The notes under the pieces: model-generated
What the model saw: the letters and a program-made list of their open reading frames with translations, nothing else
Database searches by the model: none
What the model was told of the DNA's origin: nothing
Program-made: the position numbers and the translations under genes
In this document: in pieces, positions 46,858 through 57,186 of the stretch
How positions within the stretch are numbered: position 1 is the stretch's first letter
Layout: each line of letters starts with the position of its first letter
Assembly (NCBI GenBank): GCA_929113105.1
Contig: OV816024.1
Span: forward strand, 5,476,667 to 5,540,666
DNA from: Agrypnus murinus
Lineage: Eukaryota > Arthropoda > Insecta > Coleoptera > Elateridae
Length of the DNA: 64,000 bases
Reading direction: 5' to 3'

Positions 46858-47190
46858 TTATAAACGAATAAATTTAACAAATGTGATACAGTTCACTCCT
46901 AATCGTCTATTTATTGTTTCAACCTCCCGTAAAAGCTGATTACACACACTGATCATATGTTCTTCACTGTCACTGCTCTGTATTTGAGCCGGGGTCGATG
47001 TATAACGACGCGAATCAGACAGCAGCTCCCCGCTAGATAGCAAATGGTCATATTCATAACAAACAAGCGCTGCTACTGAAATAGGTATGCTGACTCCTGC
47101 ATCTAAGATACACTGCCGAAACTGTTGTTGTAGTTGTAACTCATTTAGACTGTTAACGTCTTCGATCTCATTTAATGATAATAGCGACAT
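46858..47190 (-). CDS. Gene C of Y: 110-residue protein
   Basis: Starts MSLLSLNEIEDVNSLNEL and ends with INRRLGVNCITFVKFIRL. It is mostly helical in look, with a Gln-rich part (LQLQQQFRQC) and a central Ser/Asp-rich loop (SDSEEHM). I chose the ATG at 47190, not the longer open frame to 47505, because that extension runs through a GT microsatellite and probably spans an intron (an AAG/GTAGG donor-like site lies at about 47290). A TATAAAA at 47500-47494 would start a transcript with an untranslated first exon. Family unknown. Confidence 0.55.
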   Translation of the reverse strand: MSLLSLNEIEDVNSLNELQLQQQFRQCILDAGVSIPISVAALVCYEYDHLLSSGELLSDSRRYTSTPAQIQSSDSEEHMISVCNQLLREVETINRRLGVNCITFVKFIRL

Positions 47191-47327
47191 GATGTTTTGT
47201 TGTTGCTTTTTTTTCCTCTCTCTTAAAACAACATCAACGCGTAAATTTAGTACAAATTGAATCATTACAAAATAAGAGAAAAATCCTACCTTATGGTTGG
47301 TTAAAGTTGATGATTTAGACAGGTACC

Positions 47328-47331
<4 letters not shown>

Positions 47332-47394
<63 letters not shown>

Positions 47395-47405
47395 CCACAC
47401 ACACA
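47332..47405. repeat. (CA)n microsatellite
   Basis: About 70 bp of CA repeats with one CCC interruption, probably inside the 5' intron of gene C. Confidence 0.95.
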
Positions 47406-47493
47406 GAGTTTTTATTTTACAGCCACTAAACGTAATGAAGCTCTTGAACTGTAGTCGAACATCTATATAGCAGGTATTGCTATGAGTTTGGGT

Positions 47494-47503
47494 TTTTATA
47501 TCC
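47494..47503 (-). promoter_or_regulatory. TATA box of gene C
   Basis: GATATAAAAACC on the minus strand, about 305 bp before the chosen ATG. A second TATATAG lies at 47470-47464. Confidence 0.45.
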
Positions 47504-47519
47504 AAACAGTGAACGAGAC

Positions 47520-50500
47520 CCTTGGTGGACGCGTTACCAAACTACAAGATCTTGCGCAATATCCCATAGGGTTATCAAAGGTGTTGCGCAGCATACCTCT
47601 GATGGTTATCACCTGAGTTGGGTAAAATCAAGTTCCCACGAGAACACCTGCCTGTTAATTTATTGATGTTTAAAAATGTAGATCTCAACATAGATACGTT
47701 TTATTCCTATGCCCAGGGTCAACAGTTTATATATTTATTAAGTGTCATTCTGTTCTAGGTTTATGAGGGAAAATGGTCATGTCTATAAATTCTAATACAA
47801 TAGAACACTTGATTACGTAAAATAAGCTACACGTATAACCGACCTCTTTAAATCTGATTAGCAGATCTATAACAGCTGAGAAACAAAATACCTTTCTAAA
47901 AATAATTAAACGCATCATAGTTTATGCGTTTTCGATTTTACATTTCTATAGAGAAACGAAAATATATAGCCTAGTTTACAAAAAATGCGTAATAATGTAA
48001 AAACTGACACATAAGTTCTATTTGTGGTCTTATCTGATAGTCCCATCTGACCGAAGAAAGAATTTTAACCATTATATAATATAAGCTATATAGCAAACTT
48101 AGTATATGCGGTTATTAACGAGGGGTGGATAAATTCTTCAATATTATGCAAGACTATAAAATGAAAACTCGAATCAACTTGTCCGCTTAACAAAGGAACA
48201 AAGCGAACGCCCCGATGAACACGTGCGGGTCATAAATCAATTTGAAATGTTATTTTCTGTGGCAGAGTTGACATACCTTCTAGAGTTATCTATTAGAATA
48301 AAAACGGTGTACCACTCTAACACTCTGGGGTTATAATTCATTCAACTGTCATATCGTTTTTATTGAACGCAGGTGTGACGAATAAGTTATGACCCTGTCA
48401 ATAGGACTTTATGCAACCATGATACATATACGTGACAATAATTCCCTTTGTATTAAATAAAGGTTACATTCGATATCGCCTTTTGCTAACAGAACATTCA
48501 AGTATGTCTTGACGCAGTAGTGTCGTTAACATTTTCATCATGCAATTTTAAGACAGTTACTTGAATATTTATTAAACTGCCTACACTGGAATAATGATAA
48601 TAATAAGACAAAACATAGGGTTAAATTAAATTGTATTACGCTCAATGCATAACACCGTCCGTCTTTAGTTTGTATATACATTTTAAAATGACGCTCTGGT
48701 AAACCTATTTGTAAAAGGGTTAATAGCCTGCAGGCATATGTTAATTAGACGAAATGAGGATATCATGCCAAAGATTGAAATTAAAAAATAATATAATCAA
48801 AGAATTTCGGGCAGGCAACCATGCATACACGCGAGCATATACGTTAATGGATAGTTATTACCATAAATATAATATCACATTCTGTGCAAATTAAATTAAA
48901 ATTACACACATCACAGTAAGTGGACTACTCATTAACATATTGGTCCTCGCAAAATTATTGTAAATGAATAAAGAACTTCTGCTGTTATTCTATCATTATC
49001 AAAGATGATACTTATAAACTAATGTAGGCTTTTTATATTGTATTTATTTGAAATGTTATTTTCTTCGGCTGTATTGAGATAAGCTTTCTTTCTCAGAACA
49101 GGGTTATAATTCATTCTGCTGTCATAATGATTTTAAAATTTTAAAAGAATTTACCTGCATTTTTAGCATTCGATACGGCCCCTTTTAAAGGTGTGTGAGT
49201 GTTGACTTTGTCAAAGCAAATAATTTATAATATTTAATAGCTTGCATTGCATTCAGAGGGTCAACGTCGCATTCCTCAATAAAGAGATTCCTAAAGTGGA
49301 TACAGGATGCAATTTTAAGACAGTTACTTGAATATTTATTAAACTGTCTACATAGGAATAATAATAATAATAAGACAAAACATAGGGTTAAATTAATTAT
49401 ATTAACAACTTAGAATAGGAAAACTAACAAGTATTTATTAAAGAATTAATGGTGTATCTAATATCATGATCTTACGTCATAGGGTCACATGTCTTATAGA
49501 CGTGATGAAACTTGAATGTTTTAATTAATCATATTATCTGAAACAATTTAGGATATATTTACATGGTTTTTATTTTTTAATTTATTTTAAAAGAAAGATT
49601 ATTTATTGCTTTGAAGGCATGCTTTTACATTGCATTAACTATGTCGATAGATAAATCCATTCTCTATAATATTCTTTTAGCTCGACATGATGTTCAAATA
49701 ACTAAAATACGAAGGAATTTAACGTTTATGCCATATTACGAGGTTACTTTTATGTTTAAAACTAAAGGTATTAAGCAGTAGTTAGACAATTTTTCCCTCA
49801 TCAATAGCTTCGCGAATAAATGAGATTTATTAATTAAAGTATAGACAACCAACACTTCATCATACTGTTATTTGAAGGTAGGAAATATGACCAGTGAATA
49901 GGTATATCGAACAATAGAAGTAGCAGGTAGCCAGTTTACCTTTTACTTAACTTTTTTGGACAATAACAAGTGTCGACCCTTTTATTGTTCAGACAGACAA
50001 AATGGTAATCTATCTGAGAAATTGTTTCAATAATTTTTTTCATTTATATAGGCTTATTAAATAGTTTATCATTTGGAAACCGTTCTCAGATAGATTAAAG
50101 AAGTTTTTATTCTCAGGTAGATTAAATAATAAGAATGGTAAATATGATAGAACTCGTACAAGCAATATTATATATAATTACGCAGTAGTGTGTAACCTTT
50201 TTACATTTCTTTTAGAGAAACTTAATTTAGTCATAAGTAATTTGTACATATAACGTTTTTCGTACGTAATATCTCTAGGTCTTCAAAATTCTTTCTACTT
50301 GTGGGAGATGGGTCGATCAGATAACGCTTTCAAGAAATATATATTGACGACAGCTTTGAACAATCAATCCATAAAAATAAGGGCGTATTATGTTCCGACC
50401 GTTAGATAATAAATTTCTAGATTTTTAGTTTACAGTAACAAATGTAACCCTATATTGACATAAATAAATGTAAATTTTTGTTAAAGCGTTTCATATCACT

Positions 50501-50690
50501 TTCAACAATCAGCATAAATATTAGGGCTGTGAACATCATAGTAGCTATAAACTCGTTTCAAAGAAAAGGTTTTTTTTTATGAATTTAAAAGACGGGGAAT
50601 AAACTTCGGTTTTAGCATTTAAATAAAGTTTTACACAGAAAGGGCTTTTTACCTGGAAATTGCTTTAGAAAACAGACCCGTCAGCGTGCG
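47520..50690. other. 3.2-kb non-coding interior of Y
   Basis: No frame of note. 48540-48650 and 49310-49400 are diverged duplicates (AATTTTAAGACAGTTACTTG, AAGACAAAACATAGGGTTAA). 49451-49640 is shared with 21911-22105. ATCTATCTGAGAAATTG-type words recur at 50008 and 50085. Its conservation between two elements although it does not code suggests a structural or RNA role, or simple common descent. Confidence 0.5.
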
Positions 50691-50731
50691 AGATTTACCT
50701 TTGTTCTGTTAAGGTTTTACAGTTCCCTTTT

Positions 50732-51325
50732 TAATGAATATCCTTTTGTTCCTAGGGTAATAAATTTAGATTTTTATCTAATCGTGTTACTTGACAGTGC
50801 AGGTGTCGACCTTTTGTTCCGAGGGGTAATAAATTAAGATTTTTATCTAAAAAACAGCTGCCTGATTGACAGCGCCGGTGTCTACCCTTTTTAATGATAT
50901 CCTTTTGCTCCGAGGGTAATAAATTTAGATTTTTATCTAATCGTGTTACTTGACAGTGCCGGTGTCGACCTTTTGTTCCGAGGGGTAATAAATTAAGATT
51001 TTTATCTAAAACAGCTGTCTGATTGACAGCACAGGTGTCTACCCTTTTTAATGATATCCTTTTGCTCCGAGGGTAATAAATTTAGATTTTTATCTAATCG
51101 TGTTACTTGACAGTGCCGGTGTCGACCTTTTGTTCCGAGGGGTAATAAATTAAGATTTTTATCTAAAACAGCTGTCTGATTGACAGCATAGGTGTCTACC
51201 CTTTTTAATGATATCCTTTTGCTCCGAGGGTAATAAATTTAGATTTTTATCTAATCGTGTTACTTGACAGCGCAGGTGTCGACCTTTTGTTCCGAGGGGG
51301 TAATAAATTAAGATTTTTATCTAAA
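50732..51325 (+). repeat. 157-bp tandem array upstream of gene D
   Basis: Units start at 50732, 50892, 51049 and 51206 with TAATGATATCC. Each has two related halves of about 78 bp: CCGAGGGTAATAAATTTAGA...TTGACAG...GGTGTCGACC and CCGAGGGGTAATAAATTAAGA...TTGACAG...GGTGTCTACC. Seven half-units in all end 30 bp before the TATA box of gene D. The position suggests an upstream control region, or origin-like repeats. Confidence 0.9.
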
Positions 51326-51354
51326 AACGTGTTTATTCGCGCAGGTTCAAAGTT

Positions 51355-51362
51355 TATAAAAG
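51355..51362 (+). promoter_or_regulatory. TATA box of gene D
   Basis: TATAAAAG in AGTTTATAAAAGCTCAG, followed by a candidate initiator near 51388 (TTTAGTTTGTTC). Confidence 0.65.
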
Positions 51363-51537
51363 CTCAGTCAAACCCCTTCCCTTTTTAGTTTGTTCTCGAC
51401 GTCGGTTACAGTGATAGTAATATTGTTATTGTTTGCATCAACTAGGTATGTTAAAATAATCATTTATTATTCTTGTGTGTTAAAATTTTTACTGCTATTT
51501 AAGTTCTATCATGTGTGTGTTTTTACATAGAAAAAAA

Positions 51538-51956
51538 ATGGAGCATTTGTTAAAACAGTTGAACGAACCTTCCATGAAGCCTATCAAAAAGTTATGTGGT
51601 TACAAAATAAAAGAAATTACACAGATACTGCAATTCAAGAAGGTCGTTTGCCGTGATAAACGTCAAAGTGTGATAGTTGTTGCTGAAAAGCATGTTACAT
51701 TTCTACCCAAGAGGATCAGCGACAAGTTAACAGAACAAAGGGTTACCGAGCTTAACCAGCAGATTGAAGCTAAAACGATTTCTCTAGCCCTCATGTACTT
51801 AGGGAAAACAAGCTGTGGTTACGATGATTGCCTGTTTGTGGAATTAAATAAGGTAACGGGTAGTAAACATCAAGTTTACAATAAACCCTTTTTAATGTTC
51901 TATTGTTGTTGTTACAGCCGTTGGAACCGCAAATAGAAAACAGAGGTCAGTCCTGA
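51538..51956 (+). CDS. Gene D of Y: spliced 117-residue protein
   Basis: A 5' untranslated exon ends ACTAG at 51445 (donor GTATG), the intron ends TTTTTACATAG at 51530, and the ATG at 51538 opens 105 codons to 51852. A 65-bp intron (GTAACG ... GTTACAG) leads to 51918-51956 and a stop. AATAAA follows near 52022. The ATG at 51511 lies inside the first intron and was rejected. Sequence features: MEHLLKQL start, YKIKEITQILQFKKVVCRD, FLPKRISDKLTEQRVTELN, ISLALMYLGK. This short strand-rich pattern with FLPKRI recurs in uncharacterised arthropod proteins that I recall; I would guess an OB-like nucleic-acid-binding fold. Function unknown. Confidence 0.75.
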
Positions 51957-52142
51957 AGTCCTCAAGCACCAGCATTCTATCAACATTTTTATTATAAATT
52001 AAATGTAGCCTTAACAATATATTAATAAACATAATTTTTAATTCCTATATGGTTTTATTATTTCTTCTAGAAAAGGTAGTGGAAAGAGTACAGTATGTGC
52101 GCTGGAAAGAGGTAGCAGCAGAGCTTGTAGCGGGATGACTGA

Positions 52143-52852
52143 TGGACAGATTAAAATTGACAGAATTAAATGACATATGCAAAATGACAAATTCAAAATG
52201 ACAGATTTAAATGACAGATGCAAAAATGACAAATTTAAAATAACAGAAGCAAAATTGACAGATTTAAAATGACAGATGTAAAAATGACAGCAGTAAAATT
52301 GACAGATTTAAAATGACAGATGCAAAAATGACAAATATTTAAAATTGACAGATTCAAATTTAGCGCGCACGCAAGATGCTGTGATATAAAATGGTTGCCT
52401 CTCTGTAGTAATACAGATTTCTTCTTCATGACACGACCCCTAGTAGTAGTACACAGATTGCCGGTCATACAGATTTCTTCATGACGCCCTCTCTTAGCAA
52501 TACACACTAATTGTAGCATTACGCCCTCTATTGGTAGCACTCAGTTTGCCGGTAATACAGATTCCCGTAATGGCGGGCGTGGTAGCATGGCACCAGGGCG
52601 TGGTAGAATGGAACCATACGTTCCAAAATGGCTGCCTTCATCCAATCAGAAGCAAGGGAGGAGCTACAGGAGTGGGGGTTAACCAATCAGAGCAGTAGGC
52701 GGGGAAATCCAAGATGGCGGCGACCAATCAGAAGCAAGGGGAGAAGCTACAGGAGTGGGGGTAGCCAATCAGAAGCAGGGGGAGGAGCCATGCCATTGGC
52801 ATGCCACATGGCATGTCAATTTCTGTCTGGGCCAGGTGCCACAATACCTACT
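52143..52852 (-). repeat. Right terminal inverted repeat of Y
   Basis: Inverse of 35025-35755 with small differences: a few bases, and a short substitution near 52450 (GTAGTAGTACACAGATTGCC). It contains the same CCAATCAG boxes and the TGACAGATTTAAAA array (52143-52365). Confidence 0.9.
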
Positions 52853-53009
52853 AACAATAAGAAAAATGTGTATTCATAGAGGTCCTTGTTAAGCTCTCAA
52901 AATTATATGTACATGTAACAGACTATTCTTAAAAAAGATCCTTATCTGAAGTTCAGACCGGTTTTTTTATGACTTTGAAGTCACGGGCCTACCATGATCT
53001 AAACTGAAC

Positions 53010-53780
53010 GTCCAGTGGACATCTTTTGTTAAAATAGATTTCTAGTATAATTGTTAATCTTAATCTACAAATTGTTTGTTTGTAATCATTTTGTAATTCC
53101 TATTAGAACGTATTATGGACCCAAATCGAACGTCTGCCGGACATGTTTTGTTGTACTTCTGTAAAACGTTCCCCTATGAACGTCCTTTTATGGACCCAAA
53201 CCAATCGTTCACTGGACGTCTTATGCTGTACTTCTGAAAAACGTTCTCATGTGCACGTCCGCCAGACGTTTGTACCATGTCCTGGGACTCAAGGGCCTGT
53301 TATGGGGCCAAAACAAACGTCCGTTGGACGTCTCTTGTTGTACTTCTGAAAAACGACTGCGTGTGAACGTCCACCAAATGTCCGTATCTTGTCCTGGGAT
53401 TAAGGGCTTAACTGTGGACCCAAAACAAACGTCCGCTGAACATCTTATGCTGTACTTCTGAAAAACGTCCTCAAGTGAACGTCCGCCAGACGTCCGTATC
53501 ATGTCCTGGGATTTAAGGACCTACTATGGGCCCAAAACGAACATCCGCTGGACGTCTGTTGTTGTACTTCTGAAAAACGTCCGCGTGTGAACGTCCGCCA
53601 GACGTCCTTATTATGTCCTGGGATTTAAGGTTCTACTATGGGCCCAAAACAAACCTCCGCTGGACGTCTTTTGTTGTACTTCTGAAAAACGTCCTCGTGC
53701 GAGTGTCCAGCAGACGTCCATTTTACATCCTCGGACCTACAGTACCTACAATGGACCTAAAAAGAACGTCCATCGGGCAA
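53010..53780. repeat. Right subterminal array of X
   Basis: Six or so units of about 115 bp, each with ACGTCCGCCAGACGTCC, TGTCCTGGGATTTAAGG and TTGTACTTCTGAAAAACGT. The unit is not the one used in the left array, but both are built around ACGTCC and its inverse. Frames here are artefacts. Confidence 0.85.
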
Positions 53781-53795
53781 TGTGTGCTATTAGGG

Positions 53796-54909
53796 AACGT
53801 GATCATGAGGTGCTGGTAGCTGATATCACTGATGACTTCATCTTGGGAATGGACCTCCTGAGAAAATTTGGTTTTACATTGGATTTGAAGGAGGGTGTTT
53901 TGAAGGTCGGTAACGAAGAACTTCCGTTGCACCCACGAGAAGATCCTGTTATAAGGGTTTTGCTGATAGAAGATGTGATATTGCCGGGTCAAAGCGAGAT
54001 GGTTTCGAGGCAGGTTTGGATGGAGATCTTCGGGTAGGATGTGTGCGAATGATGGAGCCTGTCTGTGATAAGAAGATCCATAGTGGCATACTGGTAGGAA
54101 AAGCGCTGATCAAGGTTGGAAAGACAGTACCAGCGAGGCTTATGAACGTTAATATGGATCCGGTGACATTAAAGAAAAGCACCCTTGTGGGACAGTGTGT
54201 GCCAGTATTCCGAGTAGCCAGGTGTATGGCTGATGTTCCAAAATCAATGTCCAAAGACCATGGTGGAAAATTAGTGGGTATGGTTACTAGTTCGTGCGAA
54301 AACCTTAACAGAACGGAAGTGAAAGAGGTACAGGGTTTGGTTCACCGATACCAAGATATCTTCGCTCTTGATGATACTCAGAAGGGACGAACCAATATTG
54401 TGCGATATAAAATCAATACAGGGAACTCTGGGCCAGTCCGACAGCAACCGAGACGTCTACCTCTAGCAAGGCGAGCTGAAGCCGAGAAAATTATTACCGA
54501 TATGGAAGAACAGGGGTCATCGAGCCATCCAGCAGTCCATGGGCATCACCGGTGGTCCTGGTCAGTAAGAAGGACGGGTCAACGAGATTTTGGGTGTGGA
54601 CTATCGGCAGCTCAATAACGTGACCAAGAAAGACAGCTATCCCTTACCACGCATCGATGACACGTTAGATACCCTGTCTGGTTCATGATGGTTTTCGACT
54701 TTGTACTTAAAGAGTGGTTATTGGCAAGTTGAAATGGAACCTGAAGACCGGGAGAAGACCGCGGTCACTATTGGTTTTGGACTATGGCAGTTTACGGTTA
54801 TGCCTTTCGGTCTATGTAACGCTCCGGGCACCTTTGAGCGTCTAATGGAGACCATCCTGAGGGGGCTGTCGTGGAAGACTTGCCTGGTATATCTAGATGA
54901 TGTGATTGT
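53796..54909 (+). pseudogene. Gypsy pol: protease end and reverse transcriptase
   Basis: Resumes the protease interrupted at 28863: HEVLVADITDDFILGMDLL is the flap-to-C-terminal motif. A frameshift near 54030 leads to a spacer, then RT pieces in several frames: VRQQPRRLPLARRAEAEK, LKSGYWQVEMEPEDREK, MPFGLCNAPGTFERLM and the catalytic VYLDDVIV. The rest of RT and RNase H is deleted: at about 54912 it jumps to the integrase zinc region. Confidence 0.85.
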
Positions 54910-55890
54910 ATTAAAGAAGACGTGAAGGAGTGGTGCCGGAAATGCGAACTATGTGCCACTGGTAACGGACCCTTGGGGAAACGAAGAGCACCTATGAGGC
55001 AGTACAATGTGGGTAGTCCTCTGGAAAGAATAGCTATAGATATTGCCGGACCATTTCCCGAAACCGACGATGGGAATAAATACATCTTAGTGGCAATGGA
55101 CTATTTTACCAAATGGCCAGAAGCATATGCCCTACCAAACCAGGAAGCTGCGACTGTTGCTGACGTACTAGTCAAAGAGTTTTTCAGTCGTTTCGGAGTG
55201 CCCATGGAGCTGCATTCGGATCAAGGCCGCAACTTTGAGTCTGTACTATTTGGAGAAGTCTGTCGATTGTTGGACATTCGCAAGACTCGGACCACACCGT
55301 TACATCCGCAGTCCGATGGAATGGTAGAACGCATGAATCGGACAATGGGCAAATATTTGGCCAAGGTCGTCTCCGATCATCAACGAGACTGGGACCAATA
55401 CCTGCATCTGTTCCTGATGGCTTATCGTGCATCGGTCCACAAAACAACCGGTCAGTCACCAGCGTCTGTGATGTTTGGACGCGAGTTACGGTTACCGTGT
55501 GATCTGGAATTTGGATCACCACCTATAGAGCAGGAGGTAGCCGGGAATGATTATGTCATAAACTTAAAGAAAAAGTTAAAGAATTTAAAGAAGTTGGAGG
55601 ATATTCACGACCGAACCCGAAATAATAGTCGAATCGCGAGTGACCGGATGAAGACTACGTACGATGTGAGAACCCAAGAAGGAGGGTTTCAACCTGGAGA
55701 GCTTGTCTGGTTATACAACCCGCAAAGACGTCGTGGCTATTCTCCAAAGTTACAGCGAAATTGGGAGGGCCCATACCAGGTGAAGAAACGAATAAATGAC
55801 TTGATTTATCGCATCCAGAAATTGCCAAGAGGGAAACCAAAGGTGTACACTCCAATCGTCTGGCGCACTATGAGGGAAACAATAACGTAG
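54910..55890 (+). pseudogene. Gypsy integrase
   Basis: Starts in the second half of the HHCC zinc region (EWCRKCELCA). The core has IAIDIAGPFPET, LHSDQGRNFES and VERMNRTMGKYLAK (D, D, E). The C-terminal GPYQVKKRI fold follows after a basic stretch (YNPQRRRGYSPKLQRNWE). The frame then ends at 55890 through a frameshift at about 55840-55860; the intended frame reads VHSNRLAHYEGNN and continues straight into the next domain. Confidence 0.88.
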
Positions 55891-56593
55891 TCCCGGATCG
55901 AAAAGATTATGCTGAGGTGGCTGTCAATACCGTAAGGCCTGAAGATGATCAGCCAACCTTTGGAGAATTTATGGCTGCGTTTTCCGGAACTAGAAACGCC
56001 CGATTCGGAGTCACGACCGAGATGCAACAAGACCTCTTCCGGGTCCCTGGTGATTATTCCATTTCCCACTGTGTCTCCGAGGATCTCCGCATGTCCAGGG
56101 GGATCGCAGTAGTGTTTAGAAATAAATTTGTATGGCTGAATGAACTTCGAGAACAGAATCCCTCTGTTGGCAAAACCTTACACTTGCCGGATCATGACCG
56201 CTCCATTTACTACTTGGTAACCAAGCAGTTTTACTACCAGAAACCGAGTTACGACGACTTGTGGAGGGCATTATGGGATTTGAGGATCGAGTTGCTTACC
56301 AGGGGTATTAACAAATTGGCAGTTCCCAAACTCGGTTGTGGGCGGGACCAGTTGGATTGGAGAATCGTTCGGAACATGTTGGAAGTTATTTTTAGAGATA
56401 CGGATGTGAAGATCTTAGTCTGTGGCTTCGATCCCCAGCCCGCATCAAGGCCAACAAAGAGTGCAGACTGTTATTTCTACCGTAATGGAACATGTAGTCG
56501 AGGTGAAGACTGTCGATACCATCACGACCCTTTCTACAGAAACCAGAGAATAAAACCTGTTCTGGGACAGAACAGACTTAAAGAGGGGGGCAG
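55865..56593 (+). pseudogene. Macrodomain plus CCCH zinc finger, C-terminal part of gypsy pol
   Basis: Open from the frame that continues integrase through 56711. From about 56060, HCVSEDLRMSRGIAVVF, RSIYYLVTKQFYYQKPSY and LAVPKLGCGRDQLDW match the TARG1/OARD1 class of macrodomains, which remove ADP-ribose from acidic residues and from O-acetyl-ADP-ribose. The aspartate of GCGRDQ is at the position of the human catalytic Asp125, and a Lys in the RNKF segment is near Lys84. After it comes CYFYRNGTCSRGEDCRYHH, a CX7CX5CX3H finger of the RNA-binding CCCH type. The domain ends at the polypurine tract (56583-56593), so it sits inside the retroelement. Such a fusion is unusual for gypsy. Confidence 0.82.
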
Positions 56594-57000
56594 TGTAACG
56601 AATAGTAAACCCACATATGATGTCATCGAACATTCTAGATGTATGAGTCATCAACTGCATGACTCATCAATAACACCTGCATGTATGACTCATCAACAGC
56701 TGCGTGTATGACTCATCGACGCGACTTATCGACGTGACTCATCAACAGCTGCATGTATGATTCATCGGTTATGTTCTAGAACTTATGAAAGATATAAATT
56801 GAATTCGCGGGTAGAAGGAGGGCAGTTAATGTTTGACCGACATAGTGAAATGTACTCTGAATAAATAAATGTTAATAATTATTGTAATACATAAATAGTT
56901 TTTATATAAATAAGTCCTCATATAAATTTGTAAATACCTAGCATTTAAATAGTTTGTTAAATAGTTTATAGTTATAGTGTTTTTAATTAAGTGTATGTAA
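56594..57000 (+). repeat. Gypsy 3' LTR, right limit uncertain
   Basis: Directly after the tract AGAGGGGGGCAG the sequence starts TGTAACGAATAG. It has several TGACTCATCAA/ATGACTCATC repeats (56644-56765), which contain AP-1-like TGACTCA boxes, then a likely poly(A) signal AATAAATAAATG near 56861. The 5' LTR was not found, so the right end is not defined. Confidence 0.6.
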
Positions 57001-57186
57001 ATTAATATTTCTATCTTATGAATAGACGATTTAAACAGCATTTTGGTTATTATTTTAAAAAGAACGTTACAATATTATGAATATTATCATCACCAGCAGA
57101 CAGTGTATTTTAAATTATTTATTACTTCATATATTTCCTCTTTTGTGACATCTGACAAGTATAAAGAGTTACGACATTCTTGTATA

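Larger units (their letters stand above)
35025..52852. mobile_element. Element Y: 17.8-kb Polinton-like cargo element
   Basis: Ends AGTAGGTATTGCGGCACC (left) and the inverse of AGTAGGTATTGTGGCACC (right), flanked by the 6-bp duplication AACAAT at 35019-35024 and 52853-52858. Inverted repeats are about 700-730 bp. Polintons/Mavericks are known for 15-20 kb length, 6-bp duplications, long inverted repeats and 5'-AG termini; all four fit. Their hallmark genes (polymerase B, integrase, ATPase, protease, capsid) are not seen. The cargo is four genes with TATA promoters, an orphan promoter and two tandem arrays. Gene A is interrupted by a BEL element. An alternative is a new class of large TIR element. 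Confidence 0.8.
28864..53795. mobile_element. Element X: 24.9-kb insert in gypsy protease gene
   Basis: Left end CCCTAATAGCACACCGACG and right end the inverse of CCCTAATAGCACACATTGC; both are followed by CGATGGACGTT. Flanks give AA as a 2-bp duplication (or GAAC if ends are drawn at CCTAATAG); removing X and one copy restores the gypsy frame exactly. Without element Y, X is about 7.1 kb. Subterminal arrays built on the ACGTCC motif fill 28880-29790 and 53010-53780. Its ends resemble Z. No transposase was recognised; DUF4806-like exon remnants lie inside. Confidence 0.8.

Noticed and set aside
47191..47505. N-terminal extension of gene C through a Cys-Val run
   Set aside because: The run is a GT microsatellite; a promoter and a donor-like site suggest that this part is 5' untranslated and intronic.
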